Source: Anaerolineaceae bacterium
Lineage (GTDB): Bacteria; Chloroflexota; Anaerolineae; Anaerolineales; Anaerolineaceae
Length of the DNA stretch: 64,000 bases
NCBI GenBank assembly: GCA_016841445.1
Contig: JAENZD010000001.1
Location: 1,302,001-1,366,000, forward strand
Direction of reading: 5' to 3'
A program made the position numbers and the translations under genes. Positions within the stretch are counted from its first letter, which is position 1; each line of letters starts with the position of its first letter. Of this stretch, positions 36,028-45,059 are shown piece by piece. The notes beneath the pieces were generated by a model. That model did not search any database, had not been told where the DNA came from, and saw only the letters and a list, made by a program, of their open reading frames with translations.

Positions 36028-37595
36028 TCCATATTTCCTATCTCTCCAGAAAGTATAAAATCTAGAACAATTTTATTGGTCACCCACTCAATAGGGGTCC
36101 GATCGTCGGTATAAACTTGTGTTAGGTCTGGTGTTGGCGCCTTGTGATAGATCGTGGTAGCCATCGCATCCATCAGCAACGGATGGATATCATCATTTTG
36201 TAAAGCCTTGAAATTCTCCACAAAGTTATCCCAACTCCCGGGTTGTTTTGTGGCAAAAACCATCGTATTGAACGAACTCGGTAAATCCATAGCAAAGATC
36301 GTAGGAAACACCTGGCGAATTGTGGTACCCAAATCGTTTACCAGGGTTCTGTCCAGGGGACTTCGCCCAATATTGATAACCATAACACCTTCAGGTGAAA
36401 GACGATCATAGACGATCTGGAAAAATTCAACCGTGGTCATATGCCAGGGGATATAAGGCGGTCTGTAAGCATCTATACTGATCACGTCATAATACGCTTC
36501 AGCGTGATTCAAACCCCACCGTCCATCCTCCACAAAGACCTCGAGATTCTCAGCGTTCATATCAAAATAAGTCCGACCAACATCAACAATTTTGGGGTCT
36601 ATCTCAAATCCATCAATCTGGACATCATCATATACTGCATTCACCTGCCTGGCAGTCGTACCGGCTGCCAATCCCACGATCGCCATTCGATCCAAAGAAT
36701 CCATATCATAGGTGGCGGCTGTAAAAAATGGGGCAACCAGAACTTGTGACCAAGGACCTTGATAATTTAATTCTGTAGCATGATAAATAGAATGCAAGCC
36801 CTGACCTTCATTCAAACGCAAATAGCGATAGGATCGGTCTTCAATCACCTGGATGTAATTGTATGATGATTCTGTTTCATAAATTAGATTTTGCGTCGCT
36901 TTATCAGATCCAGCTGCGCCAAAAAACCATAAAAATAAGAGGACGACTGGCATCCAGGCATAAGGCAGCCAGGGCTTAACCCCAACAAAAATCCAGTATC
37001 CACCAATCGCAATCAACATCAGTAGACTGCTGAAAAATAAAAATGTCCGGTATGTGCCCATTAATGGGATTAAGACCAACACAGGTAAGAATGTCCCTAT
37101 GAATGAACCCAGTGTTGATATCGCTGACAGCTTCCCAGCTGTTTTTCCAGCTGTTTGTGTATCTTTTATCGACAATTTTAGAGCAAATGGCGAAACCATA
37201 CCTATCAAAGTAACAGGAATGACAAACAGGATTAATATGGTTACAAAAGCTCCAACCAATATCCCCATTTGAAGCAGATCAAAGGCTGAAGATGACCAGC
37301 GCAGCAGCGGTCTGGAAATGATCGGTACCAATCCAACCATCAGACTCCCCCACAGCAATATCCGATAAAAAGTGCGAAAATCAGGGTGCTTGTCAGCAAA
37401 TTTGCCACCCAACCAGTAACCGACTGTCAGGTAAATGAGGATCAATCCAATCACACTAGCCCAAACCAGATTGCTGCTGCCATAGACGTTCCCAATCAAA
37501 CGGGATGCCGATAATTCGACTGCCAGTGCTGTCATCCCTGAAAAGAAGACCGTGATGAATAGATAATTTTTCTTCAAGAAGTGATGCTCCTTCAA
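36024..37595 (-). CDS. Multispanning membrane protein with C-terminal spermidine-synthase-like domain
   Basis: A 523-residue fusion. Residues 1-230 hold about seven membrane helices (FFSGMTALAVELSASRLIG, then VTLIGMVSPFALKLSI). The C-terminal half is a Rossmann domain of the polyamine aminopropyltransferase type: MAIVGLAAGTTARQVNAVYD, then IDGFEIDPKIVDVGRTYFD and SIDAYRPPYIPWHMTTVEF. The catalytic Asp expected in spermidine synthases is only loosely matched, so its real substrate is uncertain. It is co-translated with DUF1461 downstream. Such membrane-fused forms are widespread and not well understood. Confidence 0.85.
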   Translation of the reverse strand: MKEHHFLKKNYLFITVFFSGMTALAVELSASRLIGNVYGSSNLVWASVIGLILIYLTVGYWLGGKFADKHPDFRTFYRILLWGSLMVGLVPIISRPLLRWSSSAFDLLQMGILVGAFVTILILFVIPVTLIGMVSPFALKLSIKDTQTAGKTAGKLSAISTLGSFIGTFLPVLVLIPLMGTYRTFLFFSSLLMLIAIGGYWIFVGVKPWLPYAWMPVVLLFLWFFGAAGSDKATQNLIYETESSYNYIQVIEDRSYRYLRLNEGQGLHSIYHATELNYQGPWSQVLVAPFFTAATYDMDSLDRMAIVGLAAGTTARQVNAVYDDVQIDGFEIDPKIVDVGRTYFDMNAENLEVFVEDGRWGLNHAEAYYDVISIDAYRPPYIPWHMTTVEFFQIVYDRLSPEGVMVINIGRSPLDRTLVNDLGTTIRQVFPTIFAMDLPSSFNTMVFATKQPGSWDNFVENFKALQNDDIHPLLMDAMATTIYHKAPTPDLTQVYTDDRTPIEWVTNKIVLDFILSGEIGNME

Positions 37596-37898
37596 TAATC
37601 TTCGGTTAGAAAATTATAAATGAAAACTCACTGATAGATGCATTTTTCTAAATATTGGATCACAAATAACTTCTTGGCATCGCCTTACGTTACGTTATGA
37701 CAAAATATACAAGTAGTGGTCAACTGCTGGCTGCATACCAATTTAGGACACCAAGAGCGTTTCTAAGCGTTTTCCCGGAAGGTTTCATGTATTTATATGT
37801 AAATCCAGATAATTCCCGCTTATGACCTTTACTGTATGTTGTTGACCGATAAAGAATTTGTGTCCTTTTCTCCTTGTTCTCCAAAAAATAGAATATGT
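37596..37898. other. Gap without a supported gene
   Basis: About 300 bases upstream of the membrane spermidine-synthase-like gene. A minus-strand open frame crosses it and the tRNA, but its start lies inside the tRNA and it has no ribosome binding site, so I do not call it. The promoter for the 37595 gene should be near 37600-37680, but I cannot place it with confidence. Confidence 0.5.
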
Positions 37899-37925
37899 AA
37901 AAAGCCCAGTAAACTGGGCTTTTTA
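37899..37925 (-). terminator. Terminator of tRNA-Gln
   Basis: On the minus strand AAAAAGCCCAG, a TTTA loop, then CTGGGCTTTTT. It begins right after the tRNA 3' end, so the tRNA is a single-gene transcript. Confidence 0.93.
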
Positions 37926-37926
37926 G

Positions 37927-37997
37927 CTGGGGGTGAAGGATTCGAACCTCCATAAACAAATTCAGAGTCTGCTGTCCTGCCGTTAGACGAACCCCCA
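37927..37997 (-). tRNA. tRNA-Gln (anticodon CUG)
   Basis: A complete cloverleaf can be folded on the minus strand. The acceptor TGGGGGT pairs with ACCCCCA, followed by discriminator G. The D arm is GTC-TAACGGCAG-GAC. The anticodon loop is CTCTGAA with anticodon CUG. The T arm is GGAGG-TTCGAAT-CCTTC. The 3' CCA is not encoded. The anticodon stem GCAGA/TTTGT contains two G-U pairs, which is slightly weak but usable. Confidence 0.95.
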
Positions 37998-38104
37998 CTA
38001 ATCAAAACGTGGGCTATATTTTACCAAATCACCCAGAAACTATCAAGGGGTTAAAATGAATTTCCAGAACCAATATAAGATTAAGAAGAAAAGAAGTTGA
38101 CCAG

Positions 38105-39220
38105 TTACTCTTCAACCTGTTTATGGGAGCGCATAGCAACACTTTCCACCATTCCAATCCCTAACATCAAGGACAACAGAGAACTTCCGCCATAACTAAC
38201 AAAGGGCAAAGTTAATCCTGTAACAGGAATTACATTTAAATTCACACCCACATTGACGATGGTCTGGAAAAAAATCAGGAAACCAAATCCATAAGCAATT
38301 AACGAACCAAATATATCGGGGGCATTTTGTGAAATCCGCATACACCTGAAAACAACCAGTACCAACAGCAGGATCACCGCTGTTGCTCCTACAAAACCAA
38401 AATCAGCAGAAAGAACGGAGAAGATGAAATCTGTATGACGTACCTTGAGGAACCGGAGCTGCACTTGTGTTGACTGCATGTAGCCCTGGCCAAACCACCC
38501 GCCCGTTCCAATGGTGATTAAAGCCTGGTCAACATTATAAGTTTCACCATAGCGGGCGTCTGGATCGGGGAATAAAAAGTTAGTGATCCTGTCTCTCTGG
38601 TAATCTTCCAGAAAGGAGAACCCCGTTGCAACACCGATCAATAAAACCACCAAAACGATAGCAACAGTGATCAGAAGAAATTTTATCTTGATCCCGGTTA
38701 TCCAGAGCATCGCAGCCCAAATCACTAACAAAACAATGGTTGTACTGAGGTTTGGCTGCAAGAAGATCCAGATGACCAACCCACCTACCAGCAACCCGCT
38801 TCGCAAGATCGTTCGCAGGTTCAAGGATTTCTTGAAATTATTTGCAAAGAAGTTAGCTAACACCAATATGACCACAATTTTTGCAAGTTCAGCCGGCTGG
38901 ATCAAAATTGAGCCAACCTCCAACCAGCGAACCGAACCAAACCGGGCTTCCGCAGTGAAAACAAATAAGAGAAAACCAACGGTCACAAGATACATCGCCT
39001 GGATCAAGGTAATCCAGTATTTATAATCGACGGCTGCAACAACAAATAACACACCCAGGCTGATCAATAAAAAAGTCGTTTGACGCTGAGGATGATCCAC
39101 CAGATCAAAATTCCCCGCGATTGAACTGCGGATAAGTGCAATCCCAATAATGGAGAGAATAAGCGCTGCACCAAACAGCCAGAAATCAAAATTTTGCCAA
39201 ATACTACGCGAAGTTTTCAT
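38105..39220 (-). CDS. rodA: RodA, SEDS peptidoglycan polymerase
   Basis: A 371-residue SEDS-family protein with about ten membrane helices. Family marks include LQPNLSTTIVLLVIWAAMLW, YNVDQALITIGTGGWFGQGY and the C-terminal VIPVTGLTLPFVSYGGSSLL. RodA polymerises glycan strands for side-wall growth together with the class B PBP encoded just upstream. It is last in mreB-C-D-mrdA-rodA, 26 bp after mrdA. Confidence 0.95.
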   Translation of the reverse strand: MKTSRSIWQNFDFWLFGAALILSIIGIALIRSSIAGNFDLVDHPQRQTTFLLISLGVLFVVAAVDYKYWITLIQAMYLVTVGFLLFVFTAEARFGSVRWLEVGSILIQPAELAKIVVILVLANFFANNFKKSLNLRTILRSGLLVGGLVIWIFLQPNLSTTIVLLVIWAAMLWITGIKIKFLLITVAIVLVVLLIGVATGFSFLEDYQRDRITNFLFPDPDARYGETYNVDQALITIGTGGWFGQGYMQSTQVQLRFLKVRHTDFIFSVLSADFGFVGATAVILLLVLVVFRCMRISQNAPDIFGSLIAYGFGFLIFFQTIVNVGVNLNVIPVTGLTLPFVSYGGSSLLSLMLGIGMVESVAMRSHKQVEE

Positions 39221-39246
39221 AAAAGTTTATGGGCGTTGATTCCTGA

Positions 39247-41334
39247 TCAAGGTGTCCCAGCCGCATCAATCGCTTTAAGTTCGAAATATGCGTCAATCAC
39301 TCGTCTGGCGACGGGTGCAGATAAAGTTGAACCTTCGGTGCCGTTATATACAAAAGCCACCACGGCGATTTCAGCATTATCCCAGGGTGCATACCCTACA
39401 TACCAGGCATGTGCTGGCCATTCACCAAATTCACATAACCCCTTTGATTGAGCGACATCATCACAATATTCAGCTGTTCCTGTTTTACCTCCAGATTGAC
39501 TGGAATCATCCCTGAAAAGGGCTGCGTGCCGTTCAATATCATAGGAGCTTGCTGTTCCATCGGTCACAACGAGCCGCATCGCTTCATTTGCCAACTCAAT
39601 GACCCACGGTTCAACTGTTTTGGTTTCCCCTGTGGTTACATTTCCATCGTAGACATCAATTAACGGATCTTCGGTTATATCCCACCGGTAGCTAGGTTCC
39701 AGTTGTTGGGTTACCGTTCCATCTTTGGTAATTACTTCGTTGATAATCGTGAGATTCATCAATTTCCCACCATTGGCAATCGTAGCTATGGAATTTAATA
39801 CTTGCAGTGGGGTTGCTAAAACAAAACCCTGCCCTATTGCGGCAGTATAAGTGTCACCGGTAGCCCAGTTTTCACCAAGGTTTATTCGCTTCCAGGTTGG
39901 ATTTGGCACAAGGCCTTCCTGCTCACCCGGCAGCTCAATGCCTGTCAACGATCCGTAACCCAAAGCTTCGGCGTATTCACTCATCCGCCAAATACCTAAA
40001 CCACCATCGGGGACTTCATCTTCAAATCCACCAGCAACTTTATGCCAGTAAACATTGCAAGAGTAGGCCACTCCCCACTTAAAATTAACCATGCCATGCC
40101 CATTGCGATCCCAACACACAAATTGGCGTGGAACACCAGGATCATTTTCATAGAACCGCTGGACAACAGTGATCATGCCCGGGTCCTCAATTTCATACTC
40201 TGGTGTCACCACACCTTCATTGAGGATGCCTAACGCAGAGGTCATCTTATACACAGATCCCGGTGGATACTCGCCGGATATTGCATGGTTGAACAGCGGT
40301 TGTTGGGGGTCCTCACTGAGCTGCTCATAATAATATCCCGGTATCGCCTGTTCCATGCGGTTGTTCTCATAATTTGGGTACGAAACCAATGCTAAGATTT
40401 CACCCGTTTGAGGATTCATTGCGATTACCACACCACTGTTTGAGAGCGTTTCTCCAAAGTAATTATTCCAAAAATCAATTTCGCTGATCAGTGCTTCCCT
40501 TGCAATATTTTGAAGCCGAACATCGATTGTTAGGTAAACATTTTCGCCAGGGACGGGTTCCACGGGTTCAGATAAATTTCTTAATATTTCACCAGCAACA
40601 TTGACCTCAACGGTGCGCGTACCGTTGGTCCCCGCCAGGATTTCGTTTAGCGATTGCTCAACACCTGCATACCCCACTTTATCGCGGTTCGCGACAAATC
40701 CCTGTTCTACATAGTAATCCTCAAGGACCGCCGGGATAGGACCTAAAAAGCCGATGATTTCTGAGGTCAATTCACCGGTTGGGTACTGCCGAACCGCCGA
40801 AATTTCAACATCAACACCTGGCCAATCTTCCCGGTTTTCCATCACAACCATCGCAATATCCTGGCTGACATTGCACATCAACGCAGTTGATTGGTAGGGC
40901 CAGTTCGTATCCGCAATATAAACAACCTGAGAAATACCCAGTTCGTTAAAACAAGGTGTGAAGTTCCTGACAGTCTCTTCATCCGTATCACCCATGCTAA
41001 CAGGCATGTCGATCAGCTCGGATAGCTCTCGAAAAATGGCTTGCTGGTCGCCTTCGTCATCCGGTAAATAACCAGGGACAACGACGACATTGTACGATGG
41101 GACATTTTGTGCCAAAACAACGCCATTGCGATCATAGATCGTGCCGCGGATGGCTGGGTCACTGATCACTTGTGTTCGATTTTCTTCCGCCTGGGCAAAA
41201 AATCTTTCACCTTGCAGGACTTGAATATCAAATAATCGCAATATGTAATACCCAAACACTGTAGCTACTAATATAAAAAGCACTAAATAGCGCCAATTTT
41301 CAAATTTCTTCGTTCTTTGAGGAAAGATGTTCAT
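39247..41334 (-). CDS. mrdA: Penicillin-binding protein 2, elongation transpeptidase
   Basis: A 695-residue class B PBP. A single N-terminal membrane helix (about 15-33) is followed by the pedestal domain and the transpeptidase domain. The active-site motifs are SVYK in YPPGSVYKMTSALG, SCN in AYSCNVYWHKVAG and KTGT in GGKTGTAEYCDD. It cross-links side-wall peptidoglycan as partner of RodA. Its ATG overlaps the mreD stop, and its ribosome binding site lies within the last codons of mreD (GAGGAGGAG). Confidence 0.95.
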   Translation of the reverse strand: MNIFPQRTKKFENWRYLVLFILVATVFGYYILRLFDIQVLQGERFFAQAEENRTQVISDPAIRGTIYDRNGVVLAQNVPSYNVVVVPGYLPDDEGDQQAIFRELSELIDMPVSMGDTDEETVRNFTPCFNELGISQVVYIADTNWPYQSTALMCNVSQDIAMVVMENREDWPGVDVEISAVRQYPTGELTSEIIGFLGPIPAVLEDYYVEQGFVANRDKVGYAGVEQSLNEILAGTNGTRTVEVNVAGEILRNLSEPVEPVPGENVYLTIDVRLQNIAREALISEIDFWNNYFGETLSNSGVVIAMNPQTGEILALVSYPNYENNRMEQAIPGYYYEQLSEDPQQPLFNHAISGEYPPGSVYKMTSALGILNEGVVTPEYEIEDPGMITVVQRFYENDPGVPRQFVCWDRNGHGMVNFKWGVAYSCNVYWHKVAGGFEDEVPDGGLGIWRMSEYAEALGYGSLTGIELPGEQEGLVPNPTWKRINLGENWATGDTYTAAIGQGFVLATPLQVLNSIATIANGGKLMNLTIINEVITKDGTVTQQLEPSYRWDITEDPLIDVYDGNVTTGETKTVEPWVIELANEAMRLVVTDGTASSYDIERHAALFRDDSSQSGGKTGTAEYCDDVAQSKGLCEFGEWPAHAWYVGYAPWDNAEIAVVAFVYNGTEGSTLSAPVARRVIDAYFELKAIDAAGTP

Positions 41335-41840
41335 AGCTCCTCCTCTAATGGATAAACACGGCCAGATAAGTCACTGGCTATGGCGTAGATTGGAAGGGCA
41401 AATATCAAGTTCAACAGCACGCTGGGTAATATTACCATGTCAATGCTTTCTCCCCAAGATATGGGTGCACCTGTTACTTGCAAGGAAACAACATAAACAA
41501 CATGTTGAAAAATTGTTCCAATCATTGTGACAATAAACATAGCAAAAATCGGTGTTCGCCAAACTTTACTTTGAAGAAGTTTCGAAATTCCGACCACACC
41601 AACATATGTTATCAGCGGCGTAAAAAATGGCATCGCAGATACAATACTGACTAAGCTCCCAAAAATCAAGGCCCAGACCCAACTATTCTTAACCTGTGGT
41701 TGTAAAGACCATGCCGCAAGGAACAGGAGAAGAAGATCAGTTGTACCTGATAGTAAAGGCGTTTGAGAAAATATGGTTGTCTGCAAGATGTATAACACCA
41801 GCAGAGATAATCCACTTACAATGTGTGGCATGAGGTTCAT
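41331..41840 (-). CDS. mreD: MreD, rod-shape membrane protein
   Basis: A 169-residue protein with about five membrane helices, of normal length for MreD. The sequence is weakly conserved as in all MreD (LLLLFLAAWSLQPQVKNSWVWALIFGSLVSIVS in part LLFLAAWSLQP), so the call rests on size, helices and position between mreC and mrdA. Both ends overlap the neighbours by four bases. Confidence 0.88.
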   Translation of the reverse strand: MNLMPHIVSGLSLLVLYILQTTIFSQTPLLSGTTDLLLLFLAAWSLQPQVKNSWVWALIFGSLVSIVSAMPFFTPLITYVGVVGISKLLQSKVWRTPIFAMFIVTMIGTIFQHVVYVVSLQVTGAPISWGESIDMVILPSVLLNLIFALPIYAIASDLSGRVYPLEEEL

Positions 41841-42676
41841 TCCTCCGGGATCAAGGGAGAAATATCGACCGCTTCAAAATTAGTCACAATCAGAACAGCG
41901 TTGATACTCGAAAAATCAACGATTGGTTGGACAGATGCTGTTTGAAATAAAGCGTTTTCACGTCGTTGTGTTGATAAAACCTGGCCAATGAAAATATTCG
42001 GCGGATAATTCCCTCCCAGTCCTGAGGTCAAAACGACATCTCCCGCTTCAATAGTTTCATCAAGTGGAATCATATCCAATGAAACATCCCCGGTGAGTGA
42101 TCCCAGGAGTTGTACCTCAACTTCTGCCGATTGCAGCCTCACGTTGACAACTGAAGTCGAATCTGTGATCAATTTAACCCTGGCAGCACCAGCGATCACA
42201 GCGTCCACCCGCCCGACAAGCCCTTGCTGCGTGACGACAGGCATTCCGTATCGAATCCCGTCCTCTGAACCTTTGTCAATGATGATATATTGTAAAAATG
42301 GGCTGATCTCGCGTCCAATAACTGTCGCTGCAACGTACTCATATTGGGGATTAGTACGTCCAAAATCGAGTAATGCAAAACAAACCTGCGCTTCACCTAA
42401 TCGCTCTTCCATGACAATCAATTGTGTTTGGAGTTGAGTGACCTGGGATTCCAGAACGGTGTTCTGTTCCTGAAGCTGCGTTATCTCTCGGGGTGTTGTA
42501 AAAAAGTCACGAGCGGAGAGATACCTGACGGACAGCCAACTCTGAAATGAGATCAAAGGATTCAAAGAGAGGTTAAATATGGGTGTCAGATATCCACTCA
42601 ACGCCAGGAATAGCAATCCACTGACAACGAGGATGATCACAACGGTCTGAATATTCTTTGGGGTCAGGAATTTCAT
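41837..42676 (-). CDS. mreC: MreC, rod-shape periplasmic/extracytoplasmic scaffold
   Basis: A 279-residue MreC. One membrane helix (about 11-32) is followed by a coiled coil (EITQLQEQNTVLESQVTQLQ), then the double beta-barrel part with VIGREISPFLQYIIIDKGSE, GMPVVTQQGLVGRVDAV and DVVLTSGLGGNYPPNIFIGQV. It links MreB to the wall enzymes. It ends in ATGA with mreD and follows mreB by 63 bp. Confidence 0.95.
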   Translation of the reverse strand: MKFLTPKNIQTVVIILVVSGLLFLALSGYLTPIFNLSLNPLISFQSWLSVRYLSARDFFTTPREITQLQEQNTVLESQVTQLQTQLIVMEERLGEAQVCFALLDFGRTNPQYEYVAATVIGREISPFLQYIIIDKGSEDGIRYGMPVVTQQGLVGRVDAVIAGAARVKLITDSTSVVNVRLQSAEVEVQLLGSLTGDVSLDMIPLDETIEAGDVVLTSGLGGNYPPNIFIGQVLSTQRRENALFQTASVQPIVDFSSINAVLIVTNFEAVDISPLIPEE

Positions 42677-42739
42677 AAAATGATTGATCTTAAATCTTTA
42701 TCTCAATTTAACCTTAAACAGGTTAAAAACGATAGAGGG

Positions 42740-43813
42740 TTAAGATAAAGTTCGCTTTGCGGGTTCCCGCTCTAAGCCAACCAGAAAACTTGAGAAGACA
42801 CCCTTATTTTCCAGAATCATACCACACCCCCGTGCTACACAGGTCATGGGATCCTCCGCTACCCACACTCGCACTTTTAAATCAGCTGACAAGCGTTCGT
42901 CAAGATTCTTTAACTGAGCGCTGCCGCCAGCCAGACAAATACCATTATCTATCAAATCTGCAAGGATTTCAGGAGGGGCTTCATCGAGTGCGTCTCTAAT
43001 CGTCCTGACAATCACCCCTACCGAACTTGATATCGCTTCGCGAATTTCAACTGATGAAACCTCGATTGCCTCCGGTAATCCGGTGACAAGATTCCTGCCG
43101 CGAACATCGATCGTTAGCTCTTCCTTCAATGGGTAAGCTGAGCCAATGGCGATTTTAACTTTTTCAGCCATGCGTTCACCAATAAAAAGATTATATTTGT
43201 TTCTCAGGTAATTGATGATATCCTGATCAAGCTCATCACCAGCAACACGCAATGAACGTGAAACAACCACACCACCCATCGCCAATGCAGCAACCTCAGT
43301 TGTCCCTCCGCCAATGTCAACGATCATGGTGCCCTGTACCTCATTAACTGGAAGACCCGCACCAATCGCCGCAGCTGATGGTTCATAGATCATTATGACT
43401 TCACGTGCTCCAGCGGCCATTGCTGCGTCAAAAACAGCTCTTTTTTCAACTTCTGTTGCACCAGATGGAATGCCAACAACAACTCGAGGCTTAGGCAATG
43501 GCACGATACTTTGCTGATGAGCCTTTCCGATAAAGTACTCTAATAACGCTTGCGTAATCTCATATTCCGAAATCACACCATCTCTGAGCGGCCGCAGTGC
43601 GATCACATTTGCAGGGGTCCGGCCAACCATAGCTTTTGCCTGAGAACCAATCGCGATTGGTTCTCTGGTTCGTTTCTCAATAGCTACCCACGAAGGCTCA
43701 TTGATAACAATACCCTTGCCGCGAATATAGATAAGGGTATTTGCTGTACCCAAATCAATTCCGATATCCAGGGAAAATAAACCCCAAAACCAATTTAGTG
43801 GGGAAAAAGCCAA
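42740..43813 (-). CDS. mreB: MreB, actin-like rod-shape protein
   Basis: A 357-residue MreB. Phosphate 1 is IGIDLGTANTLIYIRGKG, and phosphate 2 is MIVDIGGGTTEVAALAMGG. The adenosine region is GICLAGGSAQLKNLDERL. The start is TTG at 43813, with AGGAG 8 bases upstream. The last 25 residues (GVFSSFLVGLEREPAKRTLS) extend past the usual end by about ten residues. It heads mreBCD-mrdA-rodA, so the cell is rod-shaped or filamentous. Confidence 0.96.
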   Translation of the reverse strand: MAFSPLNWFWGLFSLDIGIDLGTANTLIYIRGKGIVINEPSWVAIEKRTREPIAIGSQAKAMVGRTPANVIALRPLRDGVISEYEITQALLEYFIGKAHQQSIVPLPKPRVVVGIPSGATEVEKRAVFDAAMAAGAREVIMIYEPSAAAIGAGLPVNEVQGTMIVDIGGGTTEVAALAMGGVVVSRSLRVAGDELDQDIINYLRNKYNLFIGERMAEKVKIAIGSAYPLKEELTIDVRGRNLVTGLPEAIEVSSVEIREAISSSVGVIVRTIRDALDEAPPEILADLIDNGICLAGGSAQLKNLDERLSADLKVRVWVAEDPMTCVARGCGMILENKGVFSSFLVGLEREPAKRTLS

Positions 43814-43836
43814 GTGATGGTCTCCTCTTAAACAAG

Positions 43837-43860
43837 ATTGGTAATGAATTCATTACCAAT
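43837..43860. promoter_or_regulatory. Perfect 24-bp palindrome in the mreB leader
   Basis: ATTGGTAATGAA followed at once by its exact reverse complement, 24 of 24 positions, with no loop. It lies between the predicted mreB transcription start (near 43864) and the ribosome binding site. This is the size and symmetry of a dimeric repressor operator, for example of TetR or MarR type. As RNA it could also fold into a hairpin before the start codon. Confidence 0.7.
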
Positions 43861-43870
43861 AATGTTGGCA

Positions 43871-43898
43871 ATTATATCACATGATTAATTAATCTTAA
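43871..43898 (-). promoter_or_regulatory. Promoter of the mreBCD operon
   Basis: On the minus strand TGA then a perfect TATAAT (43876-43871), an extended -10, with a weak -35 TTAAGA (43898-43893) at 16 bp. The palindrome follows a few bases after the predicted start. Confidence 0.6.
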
Positions 43899-44061
43899 TA
43901 ATTATCAACTAGAGGAGTTTACCTTTATCAAACTTACCTGTCAATAATCGCAACTTCCTCTAATCTTGGGGAAGGGAAACATTTTTATCGGGATTTAGAT
44001 GATAAAATTAGGTATCGATGATCAATAAAGAGCTGAAACTACATGGTGAAAGGGCTTATGA

Positions 44062-44763
44062 ATGAGTGAAGCATTAAATCTTTTTCGTTTACAGAAATTA
44101 GATACCCGGATCGAAAAAAACCAATCACGGCTACAAGAAATTGAGAAATTACTCAGCGATGATCGTCGAGTCAAACGTGCGGAAAAACTGGTTCACCAAA
44201 CCAATGAGAGCGCAAAGCAGCTTCGTATCAAACTGCATATGATTGAAGACAAAGTCGAAGCCCAGAGAATTAAACGTAAAACGGACCAGGCATCATTGTT
44301 CAGCGGCAAAATCAAGAATCCAAAAGCGCTCCAAGACTTACAAATGGAATCGGAAGCCATCAAACGTTACATATCTAAATTAGAAGATGAACAATTAGAA
44401 GTCATGATTGAATATGAGGAAGCTGAAAAAGCGAAAAATCAAGCAGAGAAGGACCTTAAACAAGCAAAAGGAACTGCTGTAGAAGAAAATGCTGCTCTGG
44501 CAGGAGAAAAAAATAAACTGGAAGACGAATTAAAAACGATGCTGCGGGAAAAAGAGGCTGTCTTTCAGGCAATATCCCCACAAACATTAAAGTTATACAA
44601 CCAGCTGCGAAAAACAAAACGGGGTGTTGCGGTGACAAGTTTATCTGAGGGTAGTTGCGGCATTTGTGGACAAGCCTTAACACCAGCAGACATGCAATTA
44701 ATCAGGGCTTCAAATAATCTCGTGTTTTGCCCTTCTTGTGGAAGAATATTATTCGAGGGATAA
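44062..44763 (+). CDS. Coiled-coil protein with C-terminal C4 zinc ribbon (DUF164/CT398 type)
   Basis: A 233-residue protein. Residues 1-175 form a long antiparallel coiled coil (LFRLQKLDTRIEKNQSRLQ, then KNPKALQDLQMESEAIKRYI). The end is a zinc ribbon, CGICGQALTPADMQ and FCPSCGRILF, with four cysteines. The family is widespread and of uncertain role. The chlamydial member CT398/CdsZ binds sigma-54 and type III secretion factors. It is divergent from mreB. Its stop is 5 bp from that of the convergent yggT. Confidence 0.87.
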   Translation: MSEALNLFRLQKLDTRIEKNQSRLQEIEKLLSDDRRVKRAEKLVHQTNESAKQLRIKLHMIEDKVEAQRIKRKTDQASLFSGKIKNPKALQDLQMESEAIKRYISKLEDEQLEVMIEYEEAEKAKNQAEKDLKQAKGTAVEENAALAGEKNKLEDELKTMLREKEAVFQAISPQTLKLYNQLRKTKRGVAVTSLSEGSCGICGQALTPADMQLIRASNNLVFCPSCGRILFEG

Positions 44764-44768
44764 ACTGT

Positions 44769-45044
44769 TCAGCCAAAGCTTCGTAAGATTGCATTAAGGA
44801 TCATCCCAATGACCTGCAGCAGGATCATCAATATTACTGGGCTGAAATCAAAACCACCTACCGCAGGAACCATCTTTCGAATTGGATTAAGCATAGGTTC
44901 CATGACCGTACCCATGGCGTTTCGAACAGGGTGATAGCGATCCAGAAAAAAGCTCAACAAGGTATAGATAAAAATAAATAGTGTCAGGATGTCGATGGTT
45001 GTATTAATGATGATGATGCCAATTCTCATGTGATTCCATTTCAC
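44769..45044 (-). CDS. YggT family membrane protein
   Basis: A 91-residue protein with two membrane helices and the YggT pattern SFFLDRYHPVRNAMGTVMEPMLNPIRKMVPAVGG (in part MEPMLNPIRKMVP). It is next to yggS, as in many bacteria. YggT proteins are linked to osmotic stress and, in Gram-positives, to septum placement. The molecular role is not known. Confidence 0.9.
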   Translation of the reverse strand: MKWNHMRIGIIIINTTIDILTLFIFIYTLLSFFLDRYHPVRNAMGTVMEPMLNPIRKMVPAVGGFDFSPVILMILLQVIGMILNAILRSFG

Positions 45045-45059
45045 TCAATATAAATTGGT

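Noticed and set aside
37720-37998. A 92-codon minus-strand open frame spanning the tRNA-Gln and the following gap
   Set aside because: It starts inside the tRNA, crosses the tRNA terminator and has no ribosome binding site or recognisable domain.
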